Assembly: GCF_964355755.1 (NCBI RefSeq)
Contig: NC_092678.1
Location: forward strand, 18,012,922-18,076,921
DNA: 64,000 nt
Direction: 5' to 3'
From: Antedon mediterranea
Taxonomy: Eukaryota > Echinodermata > Crinoidea > Comatulida > Antedonidae
The notes beneath the pieces were generated by a model that was given only the letters and a program-made list of their open reading frames with translations, did no database searches and had not been told where the DNA came from. A program made the translations under genes and the position numbers. Of the stretch, positions 10,700 through 20,262 are shown in pieces. Positions within the stretch are counted from its first letter, which is position 1. Each line of letters begins with the position of its first letter.

Positions 10700-13420
10700 C
10701 TAAAAAGTTGTATTCATTAATGAATCAAAATCACTGTTGAGTTGAAACATGCAATGGAGTGAAATATTAGGCCATCTATTTACATTCATATTTATAACAC
10801 GTTTGAGGTATTTGATTTTAGTAATTTCATGTGTTTTTGATAATGGACTCCATCCTAAATCACCATATAGTGCTTGTTGCGGTGTGCATCTCGGAGCTTT
10901 TAGCAGGAATCTGGCCATTTGTAGCTGTAATTTTTCTAAATTGTAAATATCGCTTTTTGAATTACAGTGCCATACACCACATGCATAGTTAATCGAGGGA
11001 AGTGCAATTGTTTTCCATAGGATATTCCCGAAATAGACCCTATTGAAATCATCAAGATTTCCTATTATACCTTTAATATATGCGATTAGACGATTTCCTT
11101 TTTGTATAACATGTTGGTAGTGACCATGCTCTTTTTGATTTGCACAAATTATTACACCTAGATATTTATAATTGTTTACCTCAGTTATAAATTCATCTCC
11201 AATTTTCCATTTTTTATCACGATTGACACGTTTCCCAGTAACCATTACATTAGATTTGTCATAATTGAAGCTTAACTTCCACTCCTTTGCATATTTCCCT
11301 GCAATATCCAGCATTTTTAACATTTCAAATTCATTATTAGCTAGCAAAACAACATCATCGGCCCAAAAGAGGCCACCCATCCATGAACCATTCATTCTAA
11401 CTCCTAAATCATTACTACGGAGCATTTTAACAAATTCATTTATGAAGATACAAAATAATATTGGGGATAAAACGCATCCCTGTTTTACACCCTTATTTAC
11501 ATTAAATTGATCTGTAAGATCATTCCCCATTCTAACCTTTGCTTTGACATTACTATACAAACACTTAATGATTCGCCAAACCTTTCCCCTTATTCCGACA
11601 TCCCACGCTGATTTTAATAGGCCTTCACGCCACACACTGTCAAAAGCTTTTCGGAAGTCCAGGAAGGCTAGATATGTATTTTTCCCTTCTTTTGTTCGAC
11701 ATGTTAGAATACTTTTAAGGGTAAAAATATGATCTTCACATCTATGTTGTGATCTAAAGCCTCCCTGGACTTCCGAGAGCAGATCTTCTTTTTCAATGAA
11801 ACTAGAGATATGCATAGAAATAACTCTGTTAAATATTTTTGATATACATGAAGTTAGTGAAATACCTCTATAGTTGTTTAAATCTGCTTTGTCCCCTTTT
11901 TTAAAGATTGGAACAATTATACTCAAGTTCCATTCACTTGGGATCTTTTCAATTTGAATTAATTTGTTAAATAACTGCATTAGAGACATTACAATTGCAT
12001 TACCACCATTTTTAAGAAGTTCGTTCGTAATATTGTCAACTCCTGGTGCTTTATTATTTTTTGCAGCCAACAATGCTTCCCGTATTATCTGTAGATCCAT
12101 TATTATATCTGTTAACAGGTTTTGATTATCATTGTTATTGTCATGAGTATTGTAAGATCTATTGTACAATTCATTAACTTCTCTGTTTATTAGATAGGAA
12201 AAGCAATCTTTATCTGTGTTAGGCTCACCAAGATTTTCCCAGTATTTTTTAGCATTGTCCAAAATTTCTTTTTTGTCTGTAATAATTTCCCCTGAATCTA
12301 AAGATTTAATACAAGTGATACCTGATTTGTGTTTTCCATCAGCACTTTTTAAGATATTCCAGAAGTTCCTGCAGGAAGGCCCCCCTTTATTTGCAATTTC
12401 AACAGATTTATTAACTCCACTCTCTATAATTTTCCTAGCAATTAAATTTTTTACGTAGATTCTTTTTTTCTGGTACGTTTGCCATAATGTTTCATTGTGG
12501 TTTTTATTCGAACCAGTTTTAGTACTGTATCTATGTTCTCTTGCAGCTTTTCTTCTCTCCATAATTGCGGATTTTATTTCATTATCAAACCAATGTTTTT
12601 GTTTTTTGTTTATTTGTTTAGTTCCTATGCCTTTCTTTGCTGCGTCTATTACAATTTTCTTCCAAGAATCCCACAGAATATCTACGTCATTAAATTTTTC
12701 TATGTCCCAATTTGCAAAAGCTTCTTGGAGATTTTGCTGATAATTTGAGTAGTCCTGTAAGTTTTTTATGTTCCATATATGGTTTTTTGTTTCATTGTTT
12801 CTAATTTTAGATTGGCTCATATTGGGTTCTAGTTCTAATAATAATGTATTATGGTCACTTCCTGTGCCAAGTTTTCTATCTTCATCTATAATAAATTTAG
12901 CAACATAACTAATAATATTTCTTAAACACAACATGTAATCGATCGTACTTTTCTGATAACCCCTACACCAAGTTATTGTACCCTCACAAAAAATAGTACA
13001 ATTCAAGATTGTCATATTTGAATCATCTCTGAAATTTAGTAAACCTTTTCCATTGTTATTAACATCAGGGTCACCATTAGGTATATTATGACCAATGTGA
13101 CCATTGAAATCGCCCATTATTATAATGGATGAGTCACTGTCTTTGTTTTCTAGTTGAATAACTTCTGATAAAAGCTGGTTATATAATTCATTAGACTTAT
13201 CAGTATCAGCCCCATCTACTGGGAAATAAACAACAGAGATAAATAAAGTACCACAATCATTGAATTTAACTTTAACCCATAGCCTTTCAAAATCGTCATC
13301 TTTACACTTAAATACATCATCGTCTAAAATAATAATATTATTTGAAATGAAGGCTCCTATTCCCCCACCTCCCTTATTTTTTCTGTTTTTACCTATCCAT
13401 TTATAACCACTTATATTCAT
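10700..13420 (-). CDS. LINE endonuclease / reverse transcriptase
   Basis: The protein is 906 residues from the first methionine, and the frame is open upstream to about 13,607. That extra stretch carries the usual endonuclease N-terminus (AFNNVNHL, then GIAETFL), so the methionine at 13,420 is internal. Endonuclease landmarks: GDFN at 103-106, STIDY at 158-162, GSDHN at 187-191. Reverse transcriptase landmarks: a PIFKKGD and NYRGISL region near 504-521, D588 and KAFD at 591-594 (motif A), GVKQGC at 644-649 (motif B), and WADD at 686-689 (motif C, with W replacing the common F or Y). The expected role is nicking of target DNA and copying of the element RNA at the nick. The frame ends early at 10,700 through a frameshift. 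The clade is uncertain; the layout fits the Jockey/CR1-like or R1-like groups. Confidence 0.93.
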   Translation of the reverse strand: MNISGYKWIGKNRKNKGGGGIGAFISNNIIILDDDVFKCKDDDFERLWVKVKFNDCGTLFISVVYFPVDGADTDKSNELYNQLLSEVIQLENKDSDSSIIIMGDFNGHIGHNIPNGDPDVNNNGKGLLNFRDDSNMTILNCTIFCEGTITWCRGYQKSTIDYMLCLRNIISYVAKFIIDEDRKLGTGSDHNTLLLELEPNMSQSKIRNNETKNHIWNIKNLQDYSNYQQNLQEAFANWDIEKFNDVDILWDSWKKIVIDAAKKGIGTKQINKKQKHWFDNEIKSAIMERRKAAREHRYSTKTGSNKNHNETLWQTYQKKRIYVKNLIARKIIESGVNKSVEIANKGGPSCRNFWNILKSADGKHKSGITCIKSLDSGEIITDKKEILDNAKKYWENLGEPNTDKDCFSYLINREVNELYNRSYNTHDNNNDNQNLLTDIIMDLQIIREALLAAKNNKAPGVDNITNELLKNGGNAIVMSLMQLFNKLIQIEKIPSEWNLSIIVPIFKKGDKADLNNYRGISLTSCISKIFNRVISMHISSFIEKEDLLSEVQGGFRSQHRCEDHIFTLKSILTCRTKEGKNTYLAFLDFRKAFDSVWREGLLKSAWDVGIRGKVWRIIKCLYSNVKAKVRMGNDLTDQFNVNKGVKQGCVLSPILFCIFINEFVKMLRSNDLGVRMNGSWMGGLFWADDVVLLANNEFEMLKMLDIAGKYAKEWKLSFNYDKSNVMVTGKRVNRDKKWKIGDEFITEVNNYKYLGVIICANQKEHGHYQHVIQKGNRLIAYIKGIIGNLDDFNRVYFGNILWKTIALPSINYACGVWHCNSKSDIYNLEKLQLQMARFLLKAPRCTPQQALYGDLGWSPLSKTHEITKIKYLKRVINMNVNRWPNISLHCMFQLNSDFDSLMNTTF

Positions 13421-13607
13421 ATAAGAATCATTTTTTAGAAAGGTTTCTGCAATTCCAAAAACTTGTATATTATTTTGTACAATAATATCTGATATTTCCT
13501 TAATTTTAGCTTTTGTTAAGTGATTAACATTGTTAAAAGCTAATTTAATGTTATCATTACGTATATTAGTATTACTATTTTGGAATTTTTTCTTAGATTT
13601 TTTTTAG

Positions 13608-13879
13608 ATTAATATGTCAATATCAATCCCATCCCCTACTTTTCAACATTCGATTCATGGTTTTTGATTATCTTTATTCTCTCAACGTCATAATTTATCA
13701 TCTAAATTTATCCTATCATTATTATCACTTTTAGCGTCATCTCCCATTAATATTAGTCATTAACATCCCTGTCCTCAATCATCACTAGCATTAATTTCAT
13801 CATTATCCAGTATTGTTATCATTAATTCGCATTAGCGCATTGTCATTGTTTTCATCATCTGTCATCACACGCGCAGCAT
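13608..13879. repeat. ATC/CATT-rich low-complexity sequence
   Basis: Imperfect ATCATT, CATCAT and TATCATT words run through the stretch between the two LINE sequences. No gene. Confidence 0.6.
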
Positions 13880-15255
13880 CATCATTGTATTGAAGTTTTA
13901 GCTACGGTTGCTTGTTTTCCAATCCTCGGAAGAGCCGGGACAGTATTTCCTTTCTCTCCGGGAGCATAAGGCATATTTTAATGTATTTCTGCCCTCCACA
14001 CTTCCCTGTCTGCCGCTGTCCACGTCCTGATCCGTAGATGGTTTCTATCCCTTCAACCCTTCTCCATTTTCCTTGCGGTCTTCTCACTCTTGCCTAGCCT
14101 TCAGGTAGGCCTAAACCCATATCAGTGCTTTTGCATGCTGACCAAGTCTTGACCCGTAGATGTTTTCTTTCCTTTCAATCCTTCTCCATTTTTCTTGCAG
14201 TCTTCTCACTCTTGCCTAGCCTTCAGGTAGGCCTAAACCCATATCAGTGCTGTTGCATGCTGTCCACGTCCTGACCCGTAGATGATTTCTATCTTTTCAA
14301 TCCTTCTCCATTTTTCTTGAGGTCTTCTCACTCTTGTTTTGCCTTCAGGTAGGCCTAAACCCATATCAGTGCTGTTGCATGCTGACCAAGTCCTGACCCG
14401 TAGATGGTTTCTTTCCTTTCAATCCTTCTCCATTTTTTTTGCAGTCTTCTCACTCTTGCCTAGCCTTCAGGTAGGCCTAAACCCACATCAGTACTGTTGC
14501 ATGCTGTCCACGTCCTGACCCGTAGATGATTTCTATCCTTTCAATCCTTCTCCATTTTTCTTGAGGTCTTCTCACTCTTGTTTTGCCTTCAGGTAGGCCT
14601 AAACCCATATCAATGCTGTTGCATGCTGACCAAGTCCTGACCCGTAGATGGTTTGTTTCCTTTCAATCCTTCTCCATTTTTCTTGCGGTTTTCTCACTCT
14701 TGCCTAGCCGTCAGGTAGGCCTAAACCCATACCAGTGCTGTTGCATGCTGACCAATTGACCCGTAGATGGTTTCTCTCCTTTCAATCCTTCTCCATTTTT
14801 CTTGAGGTCTTCTCACTCTTGTCTTGCCTTCAGGTAGGCCTAAACCCGTATCAGTGCTGTTGCATGCTGTCCACGTCCTAACCCGTAGATGGTTTCTTTC
14901 CTTTCAGTTCTTCCCAAGTTTTCTTTAGGTCTTTTCACTATTGCCTTGCCTTCAGGTAGGCCTACACCCATATCAGTGCTATTGTATAATGTATCATTCT
15001 GGTTTTATTCTCAATACATATCCGATCCATTCCATCTTCTCCTCTTGACTATTTCACTTATTGCTGATTTGTGCCTGTTGTCTCATTTGGTCCTTTGGTT
15101 TTCTTATTTGTCAGTGTACACTTTCATGCATGCTTTGTGAAAAACATGGCAGGTCTTTCCTTATCACCTTTATTTATTTTCCATGTTTCGCTACCATATA
15201 AAAGTACGCTTATCACATTGGATAAAATCCTGACCTATACCAGGTTGTATCTCAT
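13880..15255 (-). pseudogene. Decayed 3' end of a second LINE, minus strand
   Basis: On the minus strand, LLYGSETWK (15,181-15,210) is followed at the expected distance by EWIGYVLRI in a second frame (about 15,005-15,035), then PEGKA and RRPQGKWRR. This order is typical of the region after the reverse transcriptase in many animal LINEs (LYGSETW, W-IGH-LRM, GRP..TWRR). Stops and frame changes occur throughout, so it is a relic. ALCSRRERK near 13,950 may be the remnant of the C-terminus. The segment between is filled by the 122-bp tandem units listed separately. It differs from the neighbouring LINE, which lacks these motifs. Confidence 0.75.
14020..14985. repeat. 122-bp tandem repeat, about 8 copies, derived from LINE coding sequence
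   Basis: CCCGTAGATG recurs near 14,033, 14,155, 14,277, 14,399, 14,521, 14,642, 14,761 and 14,883, and CAGGTAGGCCTAAACCCAT recurs with the same spacing. Read on the minus strand, each unit contains versions of RRPQGKWRR and ETIYGSG. One period is not a multiple of three, so the amplified units cannot form a continuous protein. Confidence 0.93.
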
Positions 15256-15690
15256 CTGATGAATGTTGCTACTCTACTAAAACCTTTATTTAAATGAGAC
15301 TTGAATTTACTTATCCATCATATATAATTTACTCCCGCTCAGACACTTATTTAAGAGGAAATGTTGTCGAGTTTCGAAGCTGCTGTACATTTATGACATA
15401 CTGTAGTCATCAGAAGTTATAAGTAATAACAAGAAAAACATAGGCTTATAAACAGTTTATATATTTTAAATGTGTTCATAATCCGTGTAACGTATGCGTG
15501 TGTATATCTGTGTATCGCTTAAGCCAGCTACATTGGTAACAGTTTGATGTTCACAAAGTATTAGTCGACACTAAGCCCTGATTTAAATCTCATAATTCAT
15601 GTTTCATTAGTTATTTGTGACGTAAAACATAGATCATGTAGTATCATAGTACCGTAGTGTCATGGCAAATAGTTAGCTCTAGATTCCCAC
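15256..15690. other. Intergenic sequence, no gene seen
   Basis: Unique AT-rich sequence without recognisable element ends. Confidence 0.45.
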
Positions 15691-15875
15691 TTAAGCGTGG
15701 TTCCCACTAGCGACGCAACACAAGGACGTAACGCAACGCAAGTGAATTGACCAATCACAAGCGATGGCTTATTCGCTTGTGATTGCTAACTGTCTATAAC
15801 TTCGCTTGTCATTGGTTAAAACGCTTGCGTTGCGTTTACGTCCTTGCGTTACGTTTTAGTGGGAACCAAGCTTTA
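15691..15875. mobile_element. Family 1 MITE, full copy flanked by TTAA on the left
   Basis: It begins TTAAGCGTGGTTCCCACTAG and ends TTTTAGTGGGAACCAAGC. The core has TTGACCAATCACAAGCGATG, facing its own inverted partner. It is nearly identical to the copy at 54,666-54,851. No coding capacity. Confidence 0.85.
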
Positions 15876-16136
15876 GAGACGCAACGCAAGCGAGTTGACT
15901 ATTGACAAGCTACAGTTCAAATAATGCATATCTCTAAAGCTTGGTTCCCACTTGGACGCAAACGCAATGACGTAGGCGCAAAGGAAGAGAGTTGACTAAT
16001 CACAAGCGAATCCATCGCTTGTGATTGGTCAAAATCACTCACGTTACGCTTACGTCCTTCTGTAACATCTCTGATGGGAACCGAACATTATACGTATCTG
16101 CGTTGTGTCTGTAGTGGGATCCAAGCATTATGGGTA
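15876..16136. mobile_element. Nested family 1 MITEs
   Basis: A full copy (15,935-16,090; AAGCTTGGTTCCCACTTGG to GATGGGAACCGAACATTA) interrupts an older copy. The older copy's left part (GACGCAACGCAAGCGAGTTG) lies at 15,876-15,934, and its right terminus (TAGTGGGATCCAAGC) lies at about 16,108-16,130. Confidence 0.65.
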
Positions 16137-17636
16137 TATGAATGTGGAGAATGGCTCGCATTTATATTTTTTAACAATTCGCTTTATTCTAGATAAAGTA
16201 AACATTAGATGGCATGAAATGCTAGAATAGACTTGAACGGCGCCGTCTTCCGTTGCGAAACAGAACAAGTGTAAATGCACCTTTAAACTAGTTTATCGAG
16301 GTTCTGCCCTTTTAATGTTGAGTGATTGATAGGCAAATGGGTGGCTGCTGCGTGTGTAAATTGCACGTAGGCATTCCGAATGTTTGATGAGTGTGTCCAG
16401 TGCACTTAAGATCAGAAGTGCTATGATTCAGTTTCGTGACATGTGTGTTAAATTCATTTTGATGAGAATTTAAGTCATTTTAATGGTTCACTTCATCAGC
16501 ATATTTAGTACGCAATACGTTCATATACAAACCTGTAATCAAATCGTTCGATTTGAGATAGTTTTATTGCTATAACCTATAACTTAACATTTAAAGGGTA
16601 GCTCCGGGTTTTAGAATTGCCATTGCTTACGGTATCGAATATAGGAATAAAAACACCCCCCCCCCCCCTCACCCACACGCACCCACACACCACCACCTGT
16701 ATAACAACATTGTGCAGCGAAGCAGATAGAGATCGTAGAAATTGTTTTACGATGATTTCTTTAAAATATGATCCTACACTTACTTTTTCGTATTGCAGCT
16801 TAGCTTAGTCAGTTTGACCTCCCGTCACGCTTCATTGCTTGTCGTAACCGGAAGGTGCCTGTTTGACTACAAACAATGAACCTTGGATGAGCTAGGCTAA
16901 GTTTAAAACTTCGGTCTCTGCGCGTAAAATCAATTATTGCGGGCGACGATTGTACAGTCCCTGGTCTTTTGTTATCTAATGCGTTCTAATATAGAAATTT
17001 GTTTGTTTACTTTAGAAAGATAATTACGAATCAATTGTACTTACCATTTAAATATTATGTTTGTAGATAGAAATTGTATTTATTTTCAATAATTAATCGT
17101 TGTTCGGTTACCTACCTAAAAATAGCATTTTTCTATATATGTTATTTTGATTTATATACTTTTTTTTTAACAAATGCCTCAAATTCACATAAAAGTCAAT
17201 TGGTGATTCCCTATTTTATAGCATTACGAACATGTTATGTTGCACCTAATCAGATAATAATGGTGTGAACATGCCTACAATGGTTTAAACTATTCTTTTT
17301 ATACCATACATTGAAAATGTCATGTGTGTAAACAATATTGGGGCCTATACGACGCTATTATTAAATATGAATATTTACATTTTGAAATGTTCTAATCTTT
17401 TAATTGCGTGTTGTTTAACTGCTTTAGCTATGGTGATATTGTATATATACACCCTCTGTTGCACTAAGGTTTACATGATTTTGACACAGCTGTTCAGTTA
17501 GTATACGCTCGGTAATAAATATTTCATTTCTCAATGGAATACTGTAAACATGTCGTAAAGCACAATGTTCCTTATGTTTTATTTGATCAGAACATACATA
17601 GAATAAACTTTATCATAATTCACGGATCGTGCCATC
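16137..17636. other. Intergenic sequence with a C-rich simple repeat
   Basis: A run of C followed by CACCCACACGCACCCACAC lies at about 16,655-16,700. Otherwise unique AT-rich sequence; no gene recognised. Confidence 0.45.
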
Positions 17637-17908
17637 TAAAGTCTGGTTTCCATAAAATCGCTACACCGTTTCCATTGAAATCGCTACACGCGCAGATGTC
17701 GCCGACGCGCATCGGGGAGGTCTCCCCGATTCATCGCAGACAAATCGGCGAAGTTCAACCATGTTCAACTTTGCCGATTTTGTCGGCGATGAGTCATATA
17801 CGCGTGTACCAAAGAATATTTAGCGCTCGCGTACTAGATCCCCGATAAATTCTAGCGTTTCCATAGAATCGCTACGCTCTGTAGCGAATTTATGGAAACC
17901 AGGCTTTA
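17637..17908. mobile_element. MITE-like palindrome with AAAGTCTGGTTTCCAT ends
   Basis: TAAAGTCTGGTTTCCATAAA at the left is mirrored by TTTATGGAAACCAGGCTTTA at the right, and ATCGCTAC / GTAGCGA extends the arms. The GC-rich middle has a further palindrome (GCCGATTTTGTCGGCGATG against CATCGCCGACAAATCGG-like sequence). A TA duplication is possible. Frames inside are incidental. Confidence 0.75.
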
Positions 17909-17961
17909 CTAGACGTGGAGATTGTTATTAAATAACAAACATTTTAACATTTTCTTAAACT

Positions 17962-18293
17962 TTTTAGGGACCATGTCAATATTATTCTGCTGCAGTTGCT
18001 GCAGTAAATACATTTTAAATGCTACAATATCTAATATTAGTTTTGTTATTAGTTTGTAAGGCGATAGTATGTATGATTCATTGAAGATTGGATAAGCAGT
18101 TTAAAGGAGATAGCGCTTGGTCTCCACTTGAACGCAACGCAACGACGAGGACGCAACACGTCAGTTGACTAATCACAAGTCATAGTTTGAATGATCCATC
18201 GGGTCGTGATTACTTACGTTACGTCCTAGTGGAAACCAAGCTTGAACACAAGCTAATGTAGTAGAATTATGTTGACATGGTCCCTAGAAATTG
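17962..18293. mobile_element. CTGCAG-family element with GGGACCATGTCAA ends, containing a family 1 MITE
   Basis: The left end TAGGGACCATGTCAATATTA is the inverted copy of the right end ATGTTGACATGGTCCCTAG. CTGCTGCAGTTGCTGCAG lies just inside the left end. A family 1 MITE (18,112-18,243, with TTGACTAATCACAAG and TAGTGGAAACCAAGC) sits inside it, which gives the order of insertion. Confidence 0.65.
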
Positions 18294-19110
18294 TTTGAAG
18301 TGATTCCATGGTATTTAGTGTTAGATCGTGTTCCCAGTAGTAATCCAATTAAAATTCCACGTAATCAGTATTATTTAAATTGACGTGTTTATTTGCTTCC
18401 TGTTAGTAGCTGGAGGTTGAGAAATAGTATTTGTCCGAGGTACTGCAGGTATGCCGTATTTTGCATAACAATTTTAGAGGGAGCTATAACGCATTGCCTA
18501 CGGCAAAATCTTGTGACAAGATCCGGGGACAAGATATCGCCAAATAGGGAGTACTAACCGCCCCCTCCCAAATCCCTCAAACAAAAATTCGTGTAAAAGT
18601 AAAGATTTAAAACGAGACATTATACTGCACACCTTATAAATGGCGGGAATTTCAATACATTCAGCACGTGCGCGGCGTAGCGGTTTTATGTTATAATCAA
18701 AACATCGTCTGCACCTAACTAAATTACTAAGCAAACGGACAAAATGTCTTCTACTGTACGTTAATCTCTCTCGTGAGTCTATTAAAAATTCGATGTGCGT
18801 CAATCCGTCAATAAAAGTTTACAATTGTGACCCTTTTCTTCGAATGTCCTATATTTCTGTATATATATCTTACCTGTATGTAATGCAGAATCTTTAAGTT
18901 ATAGACCACGTGATAAGACTCCGGGTTGGTCGTTTTTATACGATAAATATACATCTATGAAACCAAATCAAATTACATTTCGTGAATCGAATGAAGTATT
19001 TAACAACGTAATGATTTTTTTTTTATTTTTACGGTTACATTTCAAATCTTCCTTTAGTACGTGATATGACCATGTAGATTTTATACAATTTCTGAATATT
19101 TTATTGCATA
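18294..19110. other. Intergenic sequence, no gene seen
   Basis: A 101-codon minus-strand frame at 18,498-18,803 has no recognisable domain, start context or splice signals and is not called. Confidence 0.4.
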
Positions 19111-19164
19111 ATGGAGACAAGGAACATTGTATCAGACTCTGGTAGATGGTTGCTATGTTTACGA

Positions 19165-19625
19165 TCGACTGGTTGGTTGACTGGTTGGTTGACTGTTTGG
19201 TTGACTGGTGAGTTGACTGGTGAGTTGACTGGTTGGTTGAATGGTGGGTTAACTGGTGAGCTGACTGGTTGGTTGACTAGTTGGTTAACTGGTGAGTTGA
19301 CTGGTGAGTTGACTGGTGAGTTGACTGGTTGGTTGACTGGTTGGTTGACTGGTGAGTTGACTGGTTGGTTGACTGGTGAGTTGACTGGTGAGTTGACTGG
19401 TTGGTTGACTGGTTGGTTCCCTGGTGGGTTGACTAGTTGGTTGACTGATTGGTTGACTAATTGGTTAACTAATTGGTTGACTAGATGGTTGACTGGTTAA
19501 TTGATTAATTGGTTGACTAGTTGGTTGACTAATTGTTTGACTGGTTAATTGACTAATTGGTTGACTGGTTTATTGACTGGTTGATTGACTTGTTGATTGA
19601 ATTATTGGTTGACTGATTGGTAGTT
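19165..19625 (+). repeat. 12-bp minisatellite (TTGACTGGTKRG type), about 38 units
   Basis: GACTGGTTGGTT and GACTGGTGAGTT units alternate irregularly. The right part decays to TTGACTAATTGG and TTGATTGACTGG forms. Since 12 is a multiple of three, a plus-strand frame of 129 codons reads as a four-residue repeat (LTGW / LTGE); with no domain or second exon around it, it is treated as a by-product. Confidence 0.95.
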
Positions 19626-19639
19626 AGTTTGTTTGGCAG

Positions 19640-20262
19640 TTATATTGAAGGAGGTGGAGTGTTAGTTGTTGGCAGTTTTTTAGTAACGTTGTTTTTAAAT
19701 TCAATGTATGTCAGCCTCATTGTAATTCTGTTTTTTTTTTTTCATTATATTTTTTTACGGCCCGAGTGAATAATTATTGCCTCCTTTAAATTTAAAAGTT
19801 AATTACAACATAACCTGCGTCCTCATTACAAAAATATATATAAATTACCTAAGATATAAGTTTAATGTTCTGTAATAACAGGGCAATGACTCCACTACAT
19901 TGGAATTAACCATCGAATAAAAATTCTACATTTATGGAAATAAATAAACGAATAGAACATAAATTTGAGAAACAAAAAGGTTAACGGTCTTGCTTAATAG
20001 CAACATGTATGACAGATATGTTCATTGGAACATCAGCTGATATGCAGTGTGCAATAGCGTAATGCAGTTTCGCATATCAAGTATACTTTTACAAAACATG
20101 AAACTCATAAGGAATCTAAAAGAAGCGGGAGAAGTTGGTTTAAGACCGCGTATAAACAGCTGATGGCGGAGGTAATTCATCTTGTACAGAGCCTAGAAAA
20201 GGGTAATTAATGTCTACGGTACGTTTTAATCTAGCCCTAATGGACTTTTTTACATGTTGTAA
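19640..20262. other. AT-rich spacer between two tandem arrays
   Basis: No element or gene recognised. The first diverged 34-bp units (TGAGAATACTAAGATGCTGA) begin near 20,263. Confidence 0.5.

Larger units (their letters stand above)
9793..13607 (-). mobile_element. Non-LTR retrotransposon (LINE), minus strand, 5'-truncated or nearly complete
   Basis: The element reads from about 13,607 down to a 3' end formed by AATAAAGTTAAGTTAAGTTAA near 9,794-9,815, a short GTTAA repeat tail of the kind several LINE clades carry instead of poly(A). It encodes an apurinic-type endonuclease, a reverse transcriptase and a C-terminal zinc knuckle. No gag-like first ORF is visible upstream; a stop lies immediately before the endonuclease start and simple ATC-rich sequence follows, so the copy may be 5'-truncated. 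The 3' UTR of about 270 bases has no coding signal. One frameshift near 10,715 separates the two frames. Confidence 0.9.

Noticed and set aside
10135-12748. Plus-strand frames within the LINE
   Set aside because: Shadows of the minus-strand endonuclease/reverse transcriptase gene.
19111-19500. 129-codon plus frame with an LTGW/LTGE repeat
   Set aside because: Direct by-product of a 12-bp minisatellite; the array continues past the stop in decayed form.
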